A stretch of 64,000 nucleotides of DNA from Paenimyroides ummariense (GTDB lineage Bacteria; Bacteroidota; Bacteroidia; Flavobacteriales; Flavobacteriaceae): contig NZ_FOVI01000009.1 of assembly GCF_900115115.1 (NCBI RefSeq), positions 62,001 through 126,000 on the forward strand, in the 5' to 3' direction. Positions 36,488 to 44,858 of this stretch are shown here, piece by piece (position 1 is the stretch's first letter; every line of letters begins with the position of its first letter). The notes below the pieces were generated by a model. That model did no database searches, had not been told where the DNA came from, and saw only the letters and a program-made list of their open reading frames with translations. Position numbers and translations under genes: made by a program.

Positions 36488-36524
36488 ACTTTGTATTTGC
36501 TGCAAGGTTTCAAAAACCTTGTAG
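36480..36524 (+). pseudogene. Possible truncated toxin start
   Basis: ATG at 36480 overlaps the antitoxin stop, as toxin starts do, and encodes MYKLCI, like the N-terminus of ParE/RelE toxins, before it enters the palindromic element at 36501 and stops at TAG 36522-36524. The evidence is position and six residues only. Confidence 0.3.
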
Positions 36525-36577
36525 CTATAGATTCCAAAATAAAGCGATACCTACAAGGTCTTAAAGACCTTGCAGGA
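36501..36577. repeat. Composite palindromic element, copy 1
   Basis: Two inverted-repeat units face each other: TGCAAGG...CCTTGTAG (36501-36524) and CTACAAGG...CCTTGCAGG (36551-36576), with about 26 bases between. Outer ends TGCAAGG/CCTTGCA make the whole a MITE-like inverted structure. The same plan occurs at 37123-37183, and a half copy lies at 14605. Confidence 0.75.
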
Positions 36578-36607
36578 TAATCAAAAAAACAGACAAATAA
36601 ACAAAAA

Positions 36608-37087
36608 ATGAAAGTAGCAGTAGTAATGGGCAGCATTTCGGATATGCCGGTAATGCAACAAGCCATAGATATATTAAAAGAATTTGGAGTAGAAACACAT
36701 GTTGATATTGTATCGGCACACAGAACTCCTGAAAAATTAGTCGATTTTTCTAACAACGCACACAAAAACGGCATCAATGTAATTATTGCAGGTGCAGGTG
36801 GAGCAGCGCATTTACCGGGAATGGTAGCAAGTATGAGTCCATTACCAGTAATAGGTGTTCCAGTAAAATCGAGCAATTCTATTGACGGTTGGGATTCTGT
36901 TTTATCAATTCTGCAAATGCCGGGTGGTGTTCCTGTGGCAACGGTTGCGTTAAACGGAGCTAAAAATGCAGGTTTATTGGCAGTACAAATTTTAGCAAGT
37001 CAAAATGCAGAGTTGTTACAAAAAATGATCGATTATAAATTAGGTTTAAAAGAAGCTGTTTTAAAAGCAGCCGAAGGTTTAAAATAA
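36608..37087 (+). CDS. purE: N5-carboxyaminoimidazole ribonucleotide mutase
   Basis: 159-residue class I PurE that moves the carboxyl group from N5 to C4 of the imidazole in purine synthesis. MGSISDMPVMQQA (about 9-21) binds the phosphate, VSAHRTPEKL holds the catalytic His, and AGAGGAAHLPGMVAS and PVKSSNSIDGWDSVLS are the other active-site loops. Normal length. It follows purK, and composite palindromic elements stand on both sides of it. Confidence 0.97.
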   Translation: MKVAVVMGSISDMPVMQQAIDILKEFGVETHVDIVSAHRTPEKLVDFSNNAHKNGINVIIAGAGGAAHLPGMVASMSPLPVIGVPVKSSNSIDGWDSVLSILQMPGGVPVATVALNGAKNAGLLAVQILASQNAELLQKMIDYKLGLKEAVLKAAEGLK

Positions 37088-37088
37088 T

Positions 37089-37117
37089 AAAAGAGCGACT
37101 GAAAAGTTGCTCTTTTT
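37089..37117 (+). terminator. purE terminator
   Basis: AAAAGAGCGACT and AGTTGCTCTTTT pair (one G-T wobble) around the loop gaaa, two bases after the stop, with a T tail. Confidence 0.85.
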
Positions 37118-37122
37118 GCTGC

Positions 37123-37183
37123 TGCAAGGTTTTTAGAACCTTGTAGCTATGTTAACCTACAATGTCAGAAAGACCTTGCAGGA
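37123..37183. repeat. Composite palindromic element, copy 2
   Basis: TGCAAGG...CCTTGTAG is followed by GCTATG, a short spacer and a degraded CTACAA...GACCTTGCAGG. Same arrangement as 36501-36577, with a shorter spacer and several mismatches in the right unit. Confidence 0.7.
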
Positions 37184-37212
37184 GTAAAAAAACCTTAGAT
37201 TAATTTAAGTCT

Positions 37213-37998
37213 TTACCAAGTTGCATAATTACCATAATAAAATTGTTGCGCTTGAGTAAGGTAAAAAGCATCTGTTATTTGAGCATCAATTTCATTGATT
37301 AAAGCAAATAGTTCTTTCTTTAACTCTGGTTTCTCGGTTTCATGAATATCAAATGTATTTTCTAATCTATCAGTAACAATTTGTTGTAATGTTTGCTTAA
37401 ACAAATCTTTCTGTTTAGTAATATCGTATTTTACTGTAAAATCTTTTCGCGTTAAAGCATATAAATAAATAGCATACTCTGCTTCGCCAAAAGTACGTCT
37501 GTATAAGTGCATATATCCCGGACCACCACCATCCAACAAACTAAACATTCTGTTTAATCGTGTGTAAATGATCATTATTTTTTTCCGTTGATCATTAAAA
37601 TCATCATCAATCTTATACATTTCATTCGTATTCTTTAGAAAATACGCGTAATATAAATAATACATATCCTGTCCTACTTCACTTCCAAACTCAACAGAAC
37701 TTGGTATTGAACTATAAGTAACATAAGGATCATTCGGAAACTCAACAAAAAACTCTGGATGATTTCTCACTACATCATTAAAATCATCTTTTAAAACATA
37801 TACAATATCTTCTTCAAAAGAAGCCAACAAAACAGAATCTTTGGTTGTGTAATATTTTTCTGGATTGAATTGATTCGTGGTCTGATCTTTCATTTCTTCT
37901 TGGTGGATTGGATTAGTATTCTGATTTTCCGTTTTGTTCTGACCGCAACTAACCAAACAAAAGCAGTAAAACAAAATTACCTTTATATACTTCTTCAT
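37213..37998 (-). CDS. Lipoprotein of unknown function
   Basis: 261 residues. Lipobox LVSC (Cys18) after a signal peptide, then an Asn/Gln/Thr-rich linker to about residue 45. The remainder is helical and aromatic-rich, with YMHLYRRTFGEAEYAIYLYA and LFALINEIDAQITDAFYL. I recognise no family. Single gene, convergent with purE and divergent from the M3 peptidase. Confidence 0.7.
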   Translation of the reverse strand: MKKYIKVILFYCFCLVSCGQNKTENQNTNPIHQEEMKDQTTNQFNPEKYYTTKDSVLLASFEEDIVYVLKDDFNDVVRNHPEFFVEFPNDPYVTYSSIPSSVEFGSEVGQDMYYLYYAYFLKNTNEMYKIDDDFNDQRKKIMIIYTRLNRMFSLLDGGGPGYMHLYRRTFGEAEYAIYLYALTRKDFTVKYDITKQKDLFKQTLQQIVTDRLENTFDIHETEKPELKKELFALINEIDAQITDAFYLTQAQQFYYGNYATW

Positions 37999-38098
37999 AA
38001 GCGAAATTTTAAAATCGAATATAACGAATTTTCATTTAGCTTTAATACTTCGTTAACGATATAATCCTTAATTTTAGGCTTTAACTTTTAAGCAAATT

Positions 38099-40117
38099 AT
38101 GGAAAATATATTATTGTCGGCTTTTGATACGGCTCCGTTTTCACAGATAAAAACCACCGATTACGAACCGGCATTCGAAGAAGTAATTAAGCAGGCAAAA
38201 GCAGAAATTCAACAGATTATTACCAATACCGATACTCCTACTTTTGAAAACACGATTGAAGCCATGTCGTTCTCAGGTATGCAGTTAGATCGCATTTCAA
38301 ACATCTTTTTTAATTTGAATTCCGCAGAAACCAACGAAGAATTACAGAAAATTGCTCAGATTGTTGCACCTAAACTATCAGCTTTTGGAAACGATATTTC
38401 GCTAAATCCAGATTTATTCAAACGCGTGAAACAGGTGTTCGATACTATTGATAAATCTACTTTAACTACCGAACAAATTACGTTGTTAGACAAAACTTAT
38501 AAAGGATTTGTGCGGAACGGTGCATTGTTAAACGACAATCAAAAGGCAGAATTACGTGAGATTGATGCACAATTATCGGTACTTTCGTTACAATTCAATG
38601 AGAATGTTCTGGCTGAAACCAATGCGTATCAACTACACATTACCAATGAAGAAGATTTAGCCGGATTACCCGATGGTGTGATTGAAGCTGCAAAAAATCT
38701 TGCAGAACAACAAGAGAAACAAGGTTGGATTTTTACTTTAGATTATCCAAGCTATCTGCCATTTGTAACTTATGCTAAAAACCGAGAATTGCGTAAAGAA
38801 ATTGCTATTGCAAACGGTAAAAAAGGCTTTCAGAAAAACGATTACAACAACGAAGAAATTGTTCTTAAAATTGTAAAACTGCGTAACCAGCGTGCGCAAT
38901 TATTGGGTTATAAAAATCATGCAGCGTTTGTGTTAGAAGAACGTATGGCGCAAAACCCTGAAAAAGTATTGTCTTTTTTAAACGATTTATTGGTAAAAGC
39001 AAAACCTGCTGCCCAAAAAGAGTTTGAAGAACTGACTGCTTACGCTAAAAAATTGGACGGAATTGATCGATTAGAAAAATGGGACGGAAGTTATTACAGC
39101 GAAAAATTGAAGCAGGAACGTTTTAATTTAGACGATGAAGCTTTGAAACCTTATTTTAAATTGGATAATGTTTTGAATGGTGCGTTTACTGTTGCCGAAA
39201 AATTGTTTGGTTTGCATTTTACCGAAGTTTTTACGGTTGATAAATACCACGCCGATGTACAGACTTTTGATGTAACCAACGATAACGGAGAAAAAATCGC
39301 GTTGTTATATACCGACTTTTTCCCAAGAAAAGGTAAACGCAATGGTGCGTGGATGACATCGTTTAAATCACAATGGATTAAAAACGGAGTAAATGAACGT
39401 CCGCATATTTCCATTGTTTGCAACTTCACCCCTCCTACTCAATCAAAACCGTCGTTGCTAACTTTTAACGAAGTAACTACTTTGTTTCACGAATTCGGTC
39501 ACGCATTACACGGAATGTTGGCAAACACAACATATCCGTCGTTATCGGGCACATCGGTTTATTGGGATTTTGTGGAACTTCCAAGTCAGATTATGGAAAA
39601 CTGGGTATATCAGCCAGAAACATTAGCGTTGTTTGCAAAACATTACCAAACCGGCGAAACCATTCCGCAGCAATACATTGATAAAATTAAAGAAAGTGCC
39701 AACTTTTTAGAAGGAATGGCAACTTTGCGTCAGTTGAGTTTTGGTTTGTTGGATATGGCTTGGCATTCGGAAAATCCTTCAGAAATTAAAGATTTAAAAT
39801 CGTTTGAGAACAAACAATTCGAAACTACGAAATTATATCCTGATGTTGCCGAAAATGTTATTAGTACTGCTTTTTCGCATATTTTTGCTGGTGGATATGC
39901 CGCAGGATATTACTCGTACAAATGGGCTGAAGTTTTGGATGCCGATGCGTTTGATTATTTTGAACAAAACGGAATCTTCAACAAAGAAATAGCTACCAAG
40001 TTTAAAGATTATATTTTATCGCAAGGTGGAACCGATCATCCAATGACGCTTTATAAAAAATTCCGCGGACAAGAACCATCGCCAAATGCACTTTTAAAAC
40101 GTGCCGGCTTAATATAA
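38099..40117 (+). CDS. M3-family zinc metallopeptidase (Dcp/OpdA type)
   Basis: 672-residue oligopeptidase. The zinc motif is HEFGH (His464, Glu465, His468) in TTLFHEFGHALHGM, with the downstream Glu ligand in NFLEGMATLRQ or MENWVY. SGTSVYWDFVELPSQ and IFAGGYAAGYYSYKWAEVLD are conserved M3 stretches for substrate binding. No signal peptide, so it is cytoplasmic and degrades short peptides, for example those imported after S46 peptidase action. Dcp (peptidyl dipeptidase) is the closest by feel, but OpdA/PrlC is not excluded. Confidence 0.94.
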   Translation: MENILLSAFDTAPFSQIKTTDYEPAFEEVIKQAKAEIQQIITNTDTPTFENTIEAMSFSGMQLDRISNIFFNLNSAETNEELQKIAQIVAPKLSAFGNDISLNPDLFKRVKQVFDTIDKSTLTTEQITLLDKTYKGFVRNGALLNDNQKAELREIDAQLSVLSLQFNENVLAETNAYQLHITNEEDLAGLPDGVIEAAKNLAEQQEKQGWIFTLDYPSYLPFVTYAKNRELRKEIAIANGKKGFQKNDYNNEEIVLKIVKLRNQRAQLLGYKNHAAFVLEERMAQNPEKVLSFLNDLLVKAKPAAQKEFEELTAYAKKLDGIDRLEKWDGSYYSEKLKQERFNLDDEALKPYFKLDNVLNGAFTVAEKLFGLHFTEVFTVDKYHADVQTFDVTNDNGEKIALLYTDFFPRKGKRNGAWMTSFKSQWIKNGVNERPHISIVCNFTPPTQSKPSLLTFNEVTTLFHEFGHALHGMLANTTYPSLSGTSVYWDFVELPSQIMENWVYQPETLALFAKHYQTGETIPQQYIDKIKESANFLEGMATLRQLSFGLLDMAWHSENPSEIKDLKSFENKQFETTKLYPDVAENVISTAFSHIFAGGYAAGYYSYKWAEVLDADAFDYFEQNGIFNKEIATKFKDYILSQGGTDHPMTLYKKFRGQEPSPNALLKRAGLI

Positions 40118-40160
40118 CAAAACTCATGCGCAAGAGTTAACCAACTCTTAAGCATAAAAA

Positions 40161-40190
40161 AACAGCAACCTGAATAAGGTTGCTGTTTTT
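40161..40190 (+). terminator. Terminator of the M3 peptidase gene
   Basis: AACAGCAACCT and AGGTTGCTGTT pair perfectly and a T run follows. A near copy lies at 40782-40810. An extra imperfect hairpin (CAAGAGTT with AACTCTT) lies between it and the stop. Confidence 0.85.
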
Positions 40191-40224
40191 TTGTATATTG
40201 CTAACTCGTTTTAAGTTAATCAAA

Positions 40225-40782
40225 ATGAAAAAATTACTTTTGATAATTATTATTTCGATTCATTATTCATCATATAGTCAAACTTATAGTTCTATAATAA
40301 ATGATAAGGAAATTTCTAATTTCTTAAATTGGATAACTATTCATGATAAAAAATACACTGAAGAAAGTTATTTTGAGAGGAAGAAAATATCGAATAAAAT
40401 TTTAAAATGGCATTTCGAAAATTTTATAAATAATTATGAAGATCCTTATGAAAATGAAATGTTTCTTTATCATGAAAAAAATGATTTAGATTTAATATTC
40501 AATAAAGACGATCAAGAATTTATTTATAAACAATTTGTAAGCATCAAAGATTCTATTTGGTATACAAAATTCTCAAAATCAAAGCTACTTTCTAAAAAGA
40601 ATAAATCAAATAATTATTATGCTTATTCGGTTCCTCTATTTTCTATTGATAAGAAAAAAGTTATATTTTATCGTGTTTTTCACTGTGGAAATGAATGTTC
40701 TTATGGAGGATATTACATATATTCCAAGATAAATGAAAACGATTGGATACTGATAAAAAGTATTAATTCTTGGCAAAGTTAA
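40225..40782 (+). CDS. Exported protein of unknown function
   Basis: 185 residues from the ATG at 40225. The frame opens earlier at 40180, inside the upstream terminator, so that start is rejected. Signal peptide MKKLLLIIIISIHYSSYSQ. The mature part is very rich in Lys, Asn, Tyr and Ile, more AT-biased than its neighbours, with one Cys pair (FHCGNECSYGG) like Bacteroidota exported proteins. It is not recognised. Near-identical terminators stand before and after it. Confidence 0.7.
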   Translation: MKKLLLIIIISIHYSSYSQTYSSIINDKEISNFLNWITIHDKKYTEESYFERKKISNKILKWHFENFINNYEDPYENEMFLYHEKNDLDLIFNKDDQEFIYKQFVSIKDSIWYTKFSKSKLLSKKNKSNNYYAYSVPLFSIDKKKVIFYRVFHCGNECSYGGYYIYSKINENDWILIKSINSWQS

Positions 40783-40810
40783 AAACAGCAACCTTATCGG
40801 TTGCTGTTTT
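40782..40810. terminator. Bidirectional terminator, near copy of 40161-40190
   Basis: AAAACAGCAACC and GGTTGCTGTTTT pair exactly around a 5-base loop between convergent genes. The stem is the same as that of the terminator at 40161. Confidence 0.85.
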
Positions 40811-40814
40811 TAGT

Positions 40815-42092
40815 TTACGCTGCTTCATTAATATCGGCAGATTCATCATCTTTTAAAACTTTTTTGGCAACTTTACCAACGGTTAATCCTTGTACAACAA
40901 TAGAGAACAGAACCACGATATAAGTAACTTCTAACAAAACATCTTTAATATCGCCCACCGAATTAGGTATGCTCATAACCAACGCAATGGAAACTCCGCC
41001 GCGAATTCCGCCCCAAACCATGGTTGTTAACGATCCTTTTGAATACGTGTTTTTTCGTAAAATGGTGCTTGCCGGTATAAATATCGCCAAGGTTCGTGCC
41101 AATAAACAAATGAAGATCGCAATAACGCCTAACAGTAATTGCTCTTGTAAATCGGGTAACATTAGTAATTCAAAACCTATAAAAAGGAAAAGAATGGCGT
41201 TTAAAATTTCATCGATCAATTCCCAGAATTTGCTTAAATAATCGCGTGTGGTTTCGCTCATTGCAGCTGTTTTTCCGAAGTTTCCAATAATCAATCCGGC
41301 AATAACCATGGCAAGCGGCGATGAAAAATGCAATTCCTTCGCTATTAAAAATCCACCCATTACAATTGATAACGTTATAAGAACCGATACTTTGTAATCA
41401 TCGATCTTTTTCATAACGTTGCTTGCGGTAAATCCTAAAAGAGCTCCTAATAAAACACCGCCACCGGCTTCTAACAAAAATAATTTTGAAACAGATGCAA
41501 ACGAAGCATCAAAATCGGTATCGGTCGCCATTTTCAACACAACGGCAAACATTACAACGGCAACACCATCGTTAAAAAGCGATTCGCCCGTAATTTTTGT
41601 TTCGATCATTTTTGGAACTTTCGCTTCCTTTAAAATTCCTAAAACAACGATAGGATCGGTAGGCGAAATCAATGTTCCAAACAACAAACAATATATAAAC
41701 GGAATTTCCATGCCCAACATTGGGGCTACAGTATAGAATAATCCTGCAATAATCAAGGCAGACAGCACCACACTTACCGACGCGTAAGTCAATATAGGCC
41801 ATTTGTGATCGCGCAAGTCGGAAACGTTAATATGCAGTGCGCCGGCGAAAAGTAAAAAGTTCAGCATGGCACCCATTAGAATTTCGGTAAAATCGAATTC
41901 CTGTATTAGAAGAAAAAATTCTTTTGTAGTTTCGGGGAAATATTGATCGCCCACTAAACGGATTCCTACCGAAACCAGCATAGCAATAATCATGATACCA
42001 ATGGTACCGGGCAATTTTAAAAAACGAACATTTAAATAAGCAAAAAACGAGGCAAGTACAATTAAAACTGAAAACGTGTAGTATAATTCCAT
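40815..42092 (-). CDS. NhaP-type Na+(K+)/H+ antiporter
   Basis: 425-residue CPA1-family cation:proton antiporter with about 12-13 membrane helices. The ion-binding ND motif is in GESLFNDGVAVVMF, and TLISPTDPIVVLG and WGGIRGGVSIALVMSIP are family signatures. The C-terminus ends shortly after the last helix with no long cytoplasmic tail. It helps control internal pH and sodium. Single gene. Confidence 0.93.
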   Translation of the reverse strand: MELYYTFSVLIVLASFFAYLNVRFLKLPGTIGIMIIAMLVSVGIRLVGDQYFPETTKEFFLLIQEFDFTEILMGAMLNFLLFAGALHINVSDLRDHKWPILTYASVSVVLSALIIAGLFYTVAPMLGMEIPFIYCLLFGTLISPTDPIVVLGILKEAKVPKMIETKITGESLFNDGVAVVMFAVVLKMATDTDFDASFASVSKLFLLEAGGGVLLGALLGFTASNVMKKIDDYKVSVLITLSIVMGGFLIAKELHFSSPLAMVIAGLIIGNFGKTAAMSETTRDYLSKFWELIDEILNAILFLFIGFELLMLPDLQEQLLLGVIAIFICLLARTLAIFIPASTILRKNTYSKGSLTTMVWGGIRGGVSIALVMSIPNSVGDIKDVLLEVTYIVVLFSIVVQGLTVGKVAKKVLKDDESADINEAA

Positions 42093-42141
42093 AAAAAGTG
42101 ATTTTTACAAATTTACTATTTTATTATTTTTTGTGCCCAAT

Positions 42142-43542
42142 TTACAAGAACTTAAACAGTTTTTTTAACAACGCTAACTTATCTTTAGTATAAGGCGGAT
42201 ATTTTAATTTATTGTCGAACCATGTTTTTCTGTACACAACTGCTTTAGCTTGCGAAAATGCTTTAAAACTGTATTTTCCGTGATAATTTCCAAAACCACT
42301 GGCTCCGATTCCGCCAAAAGGCAACTTGCTGTTCACAATGTGCGACAAGCAGTCATTTACGCAGGCACCACCGTATTTACACTGATTTAACAAGGTTTCA
42401 ATTTCGGTTTTATCATTACCAAAAACATAAAATGCCAAGGGTTTATCGTTTTCATGATTGTACACAATAATCTCGCTTATGTGGTTGTAATTTACAATTG
42501 GCAAAACGGGTCCGAATATTTCGTGCTGCATTACCTCATCGTTCAAATCGTCTATCTTTATAAGCGTTGGCGCAATGTATCGTTTTTTAGAATTGGTTTG
42601 TCCGCCAATCAACACATTGCCCTTCAACACATATTGTTTAATGCGATGGTAATGTTGTTCATTGATAATCCGAGCAAAATAGGGCGATGCTTCGGGTTCG
42701 TCTCCGTAAAAAGTTTCCAGCACTTTTTGCATTTCGGCAATAAACTGCTTTTCTACTTTTGGATGGATGAAAATAAAATCGGGTGCAATACAGGTTTGTC
42801 CGGCATTTACAAATTTACCAAAGGCAATACGCTTTGCAGCCAACGGAATATTGGTACTTGGTGTAACAATACAAGGCGATTTTCCTCCCAGTTCCAAAAC
42901 AACGGGTGTTAGATTTTTAGCTGCAGCCTGATGCACGATTTTTCCTACCGAAGTACTTCCCGTAAAAAAGATCTTATCAAATTTATGATTTAAAAGCTCG
43001 GTTGTTTCTTCCGCACCACCTTCAATAACCCGAATATATTCATGACTAAAATATTTTCCGATTAAATTTCCAAGCAAGGCAGAAGTATTTGGAGCTAATT
43101 CAGACGGTTTTAAAACAACACAATTACCTGCTGCCAATGCCGCCATTACAGGCTGTAATGCCAACAATAACGGATAATTCCAAGGCGAAATAACCAAAAC
43201 TACTCCGTAAGGTTGATACTCCAACGTTTCCTTCGAAGGAAAATTCAATATGCTTGGAAAAACCCGTTTAGGGTGCATCCACGTTTTTAGATTATTTTTA
43301 AAATACGTGAGTTCTTTTTGCAGCATGCTTATTTCGGTAACCAATGTTTCAACAGCAGGTTTATTAAAATCGGCTTGTAAAGCAGCAATCATTTCGTTTT
43401 TATGGTTGTTTAACAACTTTTGAAACTGCTGTAAACAATCCATTCTGTGTTTAAAACTTAATGTTTTGCCCGAATAAAAATAAGTATGTAGGTTTTGTAG
43501 ATTTTCCAAATCAATTCTTTTTACTGAAATTACAAAAACCAA
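42142..43542 (-). CDS. Class 3-type aldehyde dehydrogenase
   Basis: About 466 residues. NAD(P)-binding signatures VLVISPWNYPLLLALQP and FFTGSTSVGK, the general base Glu in LELGGKSP, and the catalytic Cys in NAGQTCIAPDF (about 252). The class 3 type lacks an N-terminal extension and oxidises medium-chain or aromatic aldehydes. The frame has no ATG before residue 34; TTG at 43542 is the likeliest start, but a nearer rare start such as ATT or GTA cannot be excluded, so the first 5-10 residues are uncertain. Confidence 0.92.
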   Translation of the reverse strand: MVFVISVKRIDLENLQNLHTYFYSGKTLSFKHRMDCLQQFQKLLNNHKNEMIAALQADFNKPAVETLVTEISMLQKELTYFKNNLKTWMHPKRVFPSILNFPSKETLEYQPYGVVLVISPWNYPLLLALQPVMAALAAGNCVVLKPSELAPNTSALLGNLIGKYFSHEYIRVIEGGAEETTELLNHKFDKIFFTGSTSVGKIVHQAAAKNLTPVVLELGGKSPCIVTPSTNIPLAAKRIAFGKFVNAGQTCIAPDFIFIHPKVEKQFIAEMQKVLETFYGDEPEASPYFARIINEQHYHRIKQYVLKGNVLIGGQTNSKKRYIAPTLIKIDDLNDEVMQHEIFGPVLPIVNYNHISEIIVYNHENDKPLAFYVFGNDKTEIETLLNQCKYGGACVNDCLSHIVNSKLPFGGIGASGFGNYHGKYSFKAFSQAKAVVYRKTWFDNKLKYPPYTKDKLALLKKLFKFL

Positions 43543-43754
43543 AATTGTTTCATCTAAAATTTATGTGAAACTATTATTAATAAATTATTTTATTTTGAAA
43601 TATCTGTTTTCGAAAATAATTATTTCTAAAATGCTTTCTACTTTTGATAGGATTAAAATCTTAAAAAAATAAAGCAATCAAACTTGCCATAAGACAAGTT
43701 CATTTGTTTAGTGGTATATTAAATTTGAAAACTAAACTCTAAAAAAATAAAACT

Positions 43755-44198
43755 ATGGCAAAAATTCATGCGTACTTAAATTTTAACGGAAACTGCGAAG
43801 AAGCGTTTTTGTTCTATGAAAAAGTGTTTAAATCTCCAAATATTGGAATACACCGTTTTGGCGATATGCCCGAAAACCCTGAGTTTCCAATGAACGATGA
43901 GGATAAACAAAAAATTATGCACACGGCAATTATGATTAACGAAAGCACGATGGTTATGGGATCGGACTGTTTGGAAAACTTTGGCCATAAATTAACATTA
44001 GGCAACAGCACTTATGTAATGTTAGATACCGATACGGCTGAAGAAGCTAAAGAACTTTATGCTGCTTTATCTGAAAATGCCATGAAGATTGAAATGGAAT
44101 TAGGCGAGCAGTTTTGGGCAGAATTATATGCATCGTTCCAAGACCAGTTCGGTATCTGGTGGATGGTTCATTTTGAAGGAAACAAAAGAATGGGGTAA
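43755..44198 (+). CDS. VOC-family (PhnB/glyoxalase-like) protein
   Basis: 147 residues: YLNFNGNCEEAFLFYEKVF at the N-terminus, ending in FQDQFGIWWMVHFEG, as in the PhnB/DUF1428-like VOC proteins. These often bind a metal in a beta-alpha-beta fold, but the specific reaction is unknown. A TAAATTTG -7 element lies at 43720-43727. Followed by an SRPBCC gene. Confidence 0.88.
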   Translation: MAKIHAYLNFNGNCEEAFLFYEKVFKSPNIGIHRFGDMPENPEFPMNDEDKQKIMHTAIMINESTMVMGSDCLENFGHKLTLGNSTYVMLDTDTAEEAKELYAALSENAMKIEMELGEQFWAELYASFQDQFGIWWMVHFEGNKRMG

Positions 44199-44233
44199 TC
44201 AATCCTTATTTTAAACTCAACAGAAATTATCAG

Positions 44234-44260
44234 GAAACTTGTCGTTAATCGGCAAGTTTC
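44234..44260 (+). terminator. Hairpin after the VOC gene
   Basis: GAAACTTG pairs with CAAGTTTC, with CG/CG extension in the loop; the tail is only moderately T-rich, so read-through into the SRPBCC gene is possible. Confidence 0.6.
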
Positions 44261-44285
44261 ATTTATAAACTAAAATATTATTACT

Positions 44286-44807
44286 ATGAAATTTTTAAAA
44301 TACGCACTTTTCACCGTTTTGGGTTTGATCGTATTAGCACTTGTTGTTGCAGCCTTTGTACCTAAAACATTTCATGCAGAAGGTTCGGCAGTTATCAACA
44401 AACCTAATGCCGATGTTTTCAACTATGTAAAACACATTAAAAACCAGGAAAATTTTGGCGTTTGGTTTGAGCAAGATCCGAACATCATAAAAACTTCAGA
44501 AGGAACCGACGGAACTGTTGGCTTTAAATACAGCTGGAAAAGTGAAGAAGTTGGTAATGGATCGCAGGTAATTACAAATATTGAAGAAAACAAACGTGTT
44601 GATATTGATTTGTTTTTAATGGACAGCACTGAACCTGCAAAATCGTTTTTTACAACAGAAGCTGTTAGTGAAAACCAAACTAAAGTTCGTTGGGTGGTTG
44701 ATGGCGAAATGCCTTATCCGTTTAACTTAATGAGCCTTTGTTACGACATGAACAAAGACTTTGTTCATGGAACCGCAAATTTAAAAGCAGTTTTAGAAAA
44801 GCAGTAA
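44286..44807 (+). CDS. SRPBCC-family (polyketide cyclase-like) protein
   Basis: 173 residues. N-terminal membrane anchor (about 6-26, ALFTVLGLIVLALVVAAFV), then an SRPBCC/START-like domain with FHAEGSAVINKPNADVFNYV and GFKYSWKSEEVGNGSQVI. Such domains bind hydrophobic ligands or act in stress responses. Partner of the VOC gene by position only. Confidence 0.85.
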   Translation: MKFLKYALFTVLGLIVLALVVAAFVPKTFHAEGSAVINKPNADVFNYVKHIKNQENFGVWFEQDPNIIKTSEGTDGTVGFKYSWKSEEVGNGSQVITNIEENKRVDIDLFLMDSTEPAKSFFTTEAVSENQTKVRWVVDGEMPYPFNLMSLCYDMNKDFVHGTANLKAVLEKQ

Positions 44808-44825
44808 GTAATACTATCATAATAA

Positions 44826-44855
44826 AAAAAACCTGTAATAATTTACAGGTTTTTT
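44826..44855. terminator. Bidirectional terminator
   Basis: ACCTGTAA and TTACAGGT arms flanked by A and T runs, between convergent SRPBCC and T9SS-substrate genes. Confidence 0.85.
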
Positions 44856-44858
44856 AAT

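Noticed and set aside
36227-37183. Palindrome groups considered as a CRISPR array
   Set aside because: There are only two pairs of imperfect palindromes that flank a normal gene, with no regular spacers and no cas genes.
40180-40224. Earlier start for the exported protein at 40225
   Set aside because: The extra codons lie in the upstream terminator, and the signal peptide begins cleanly at 40225.
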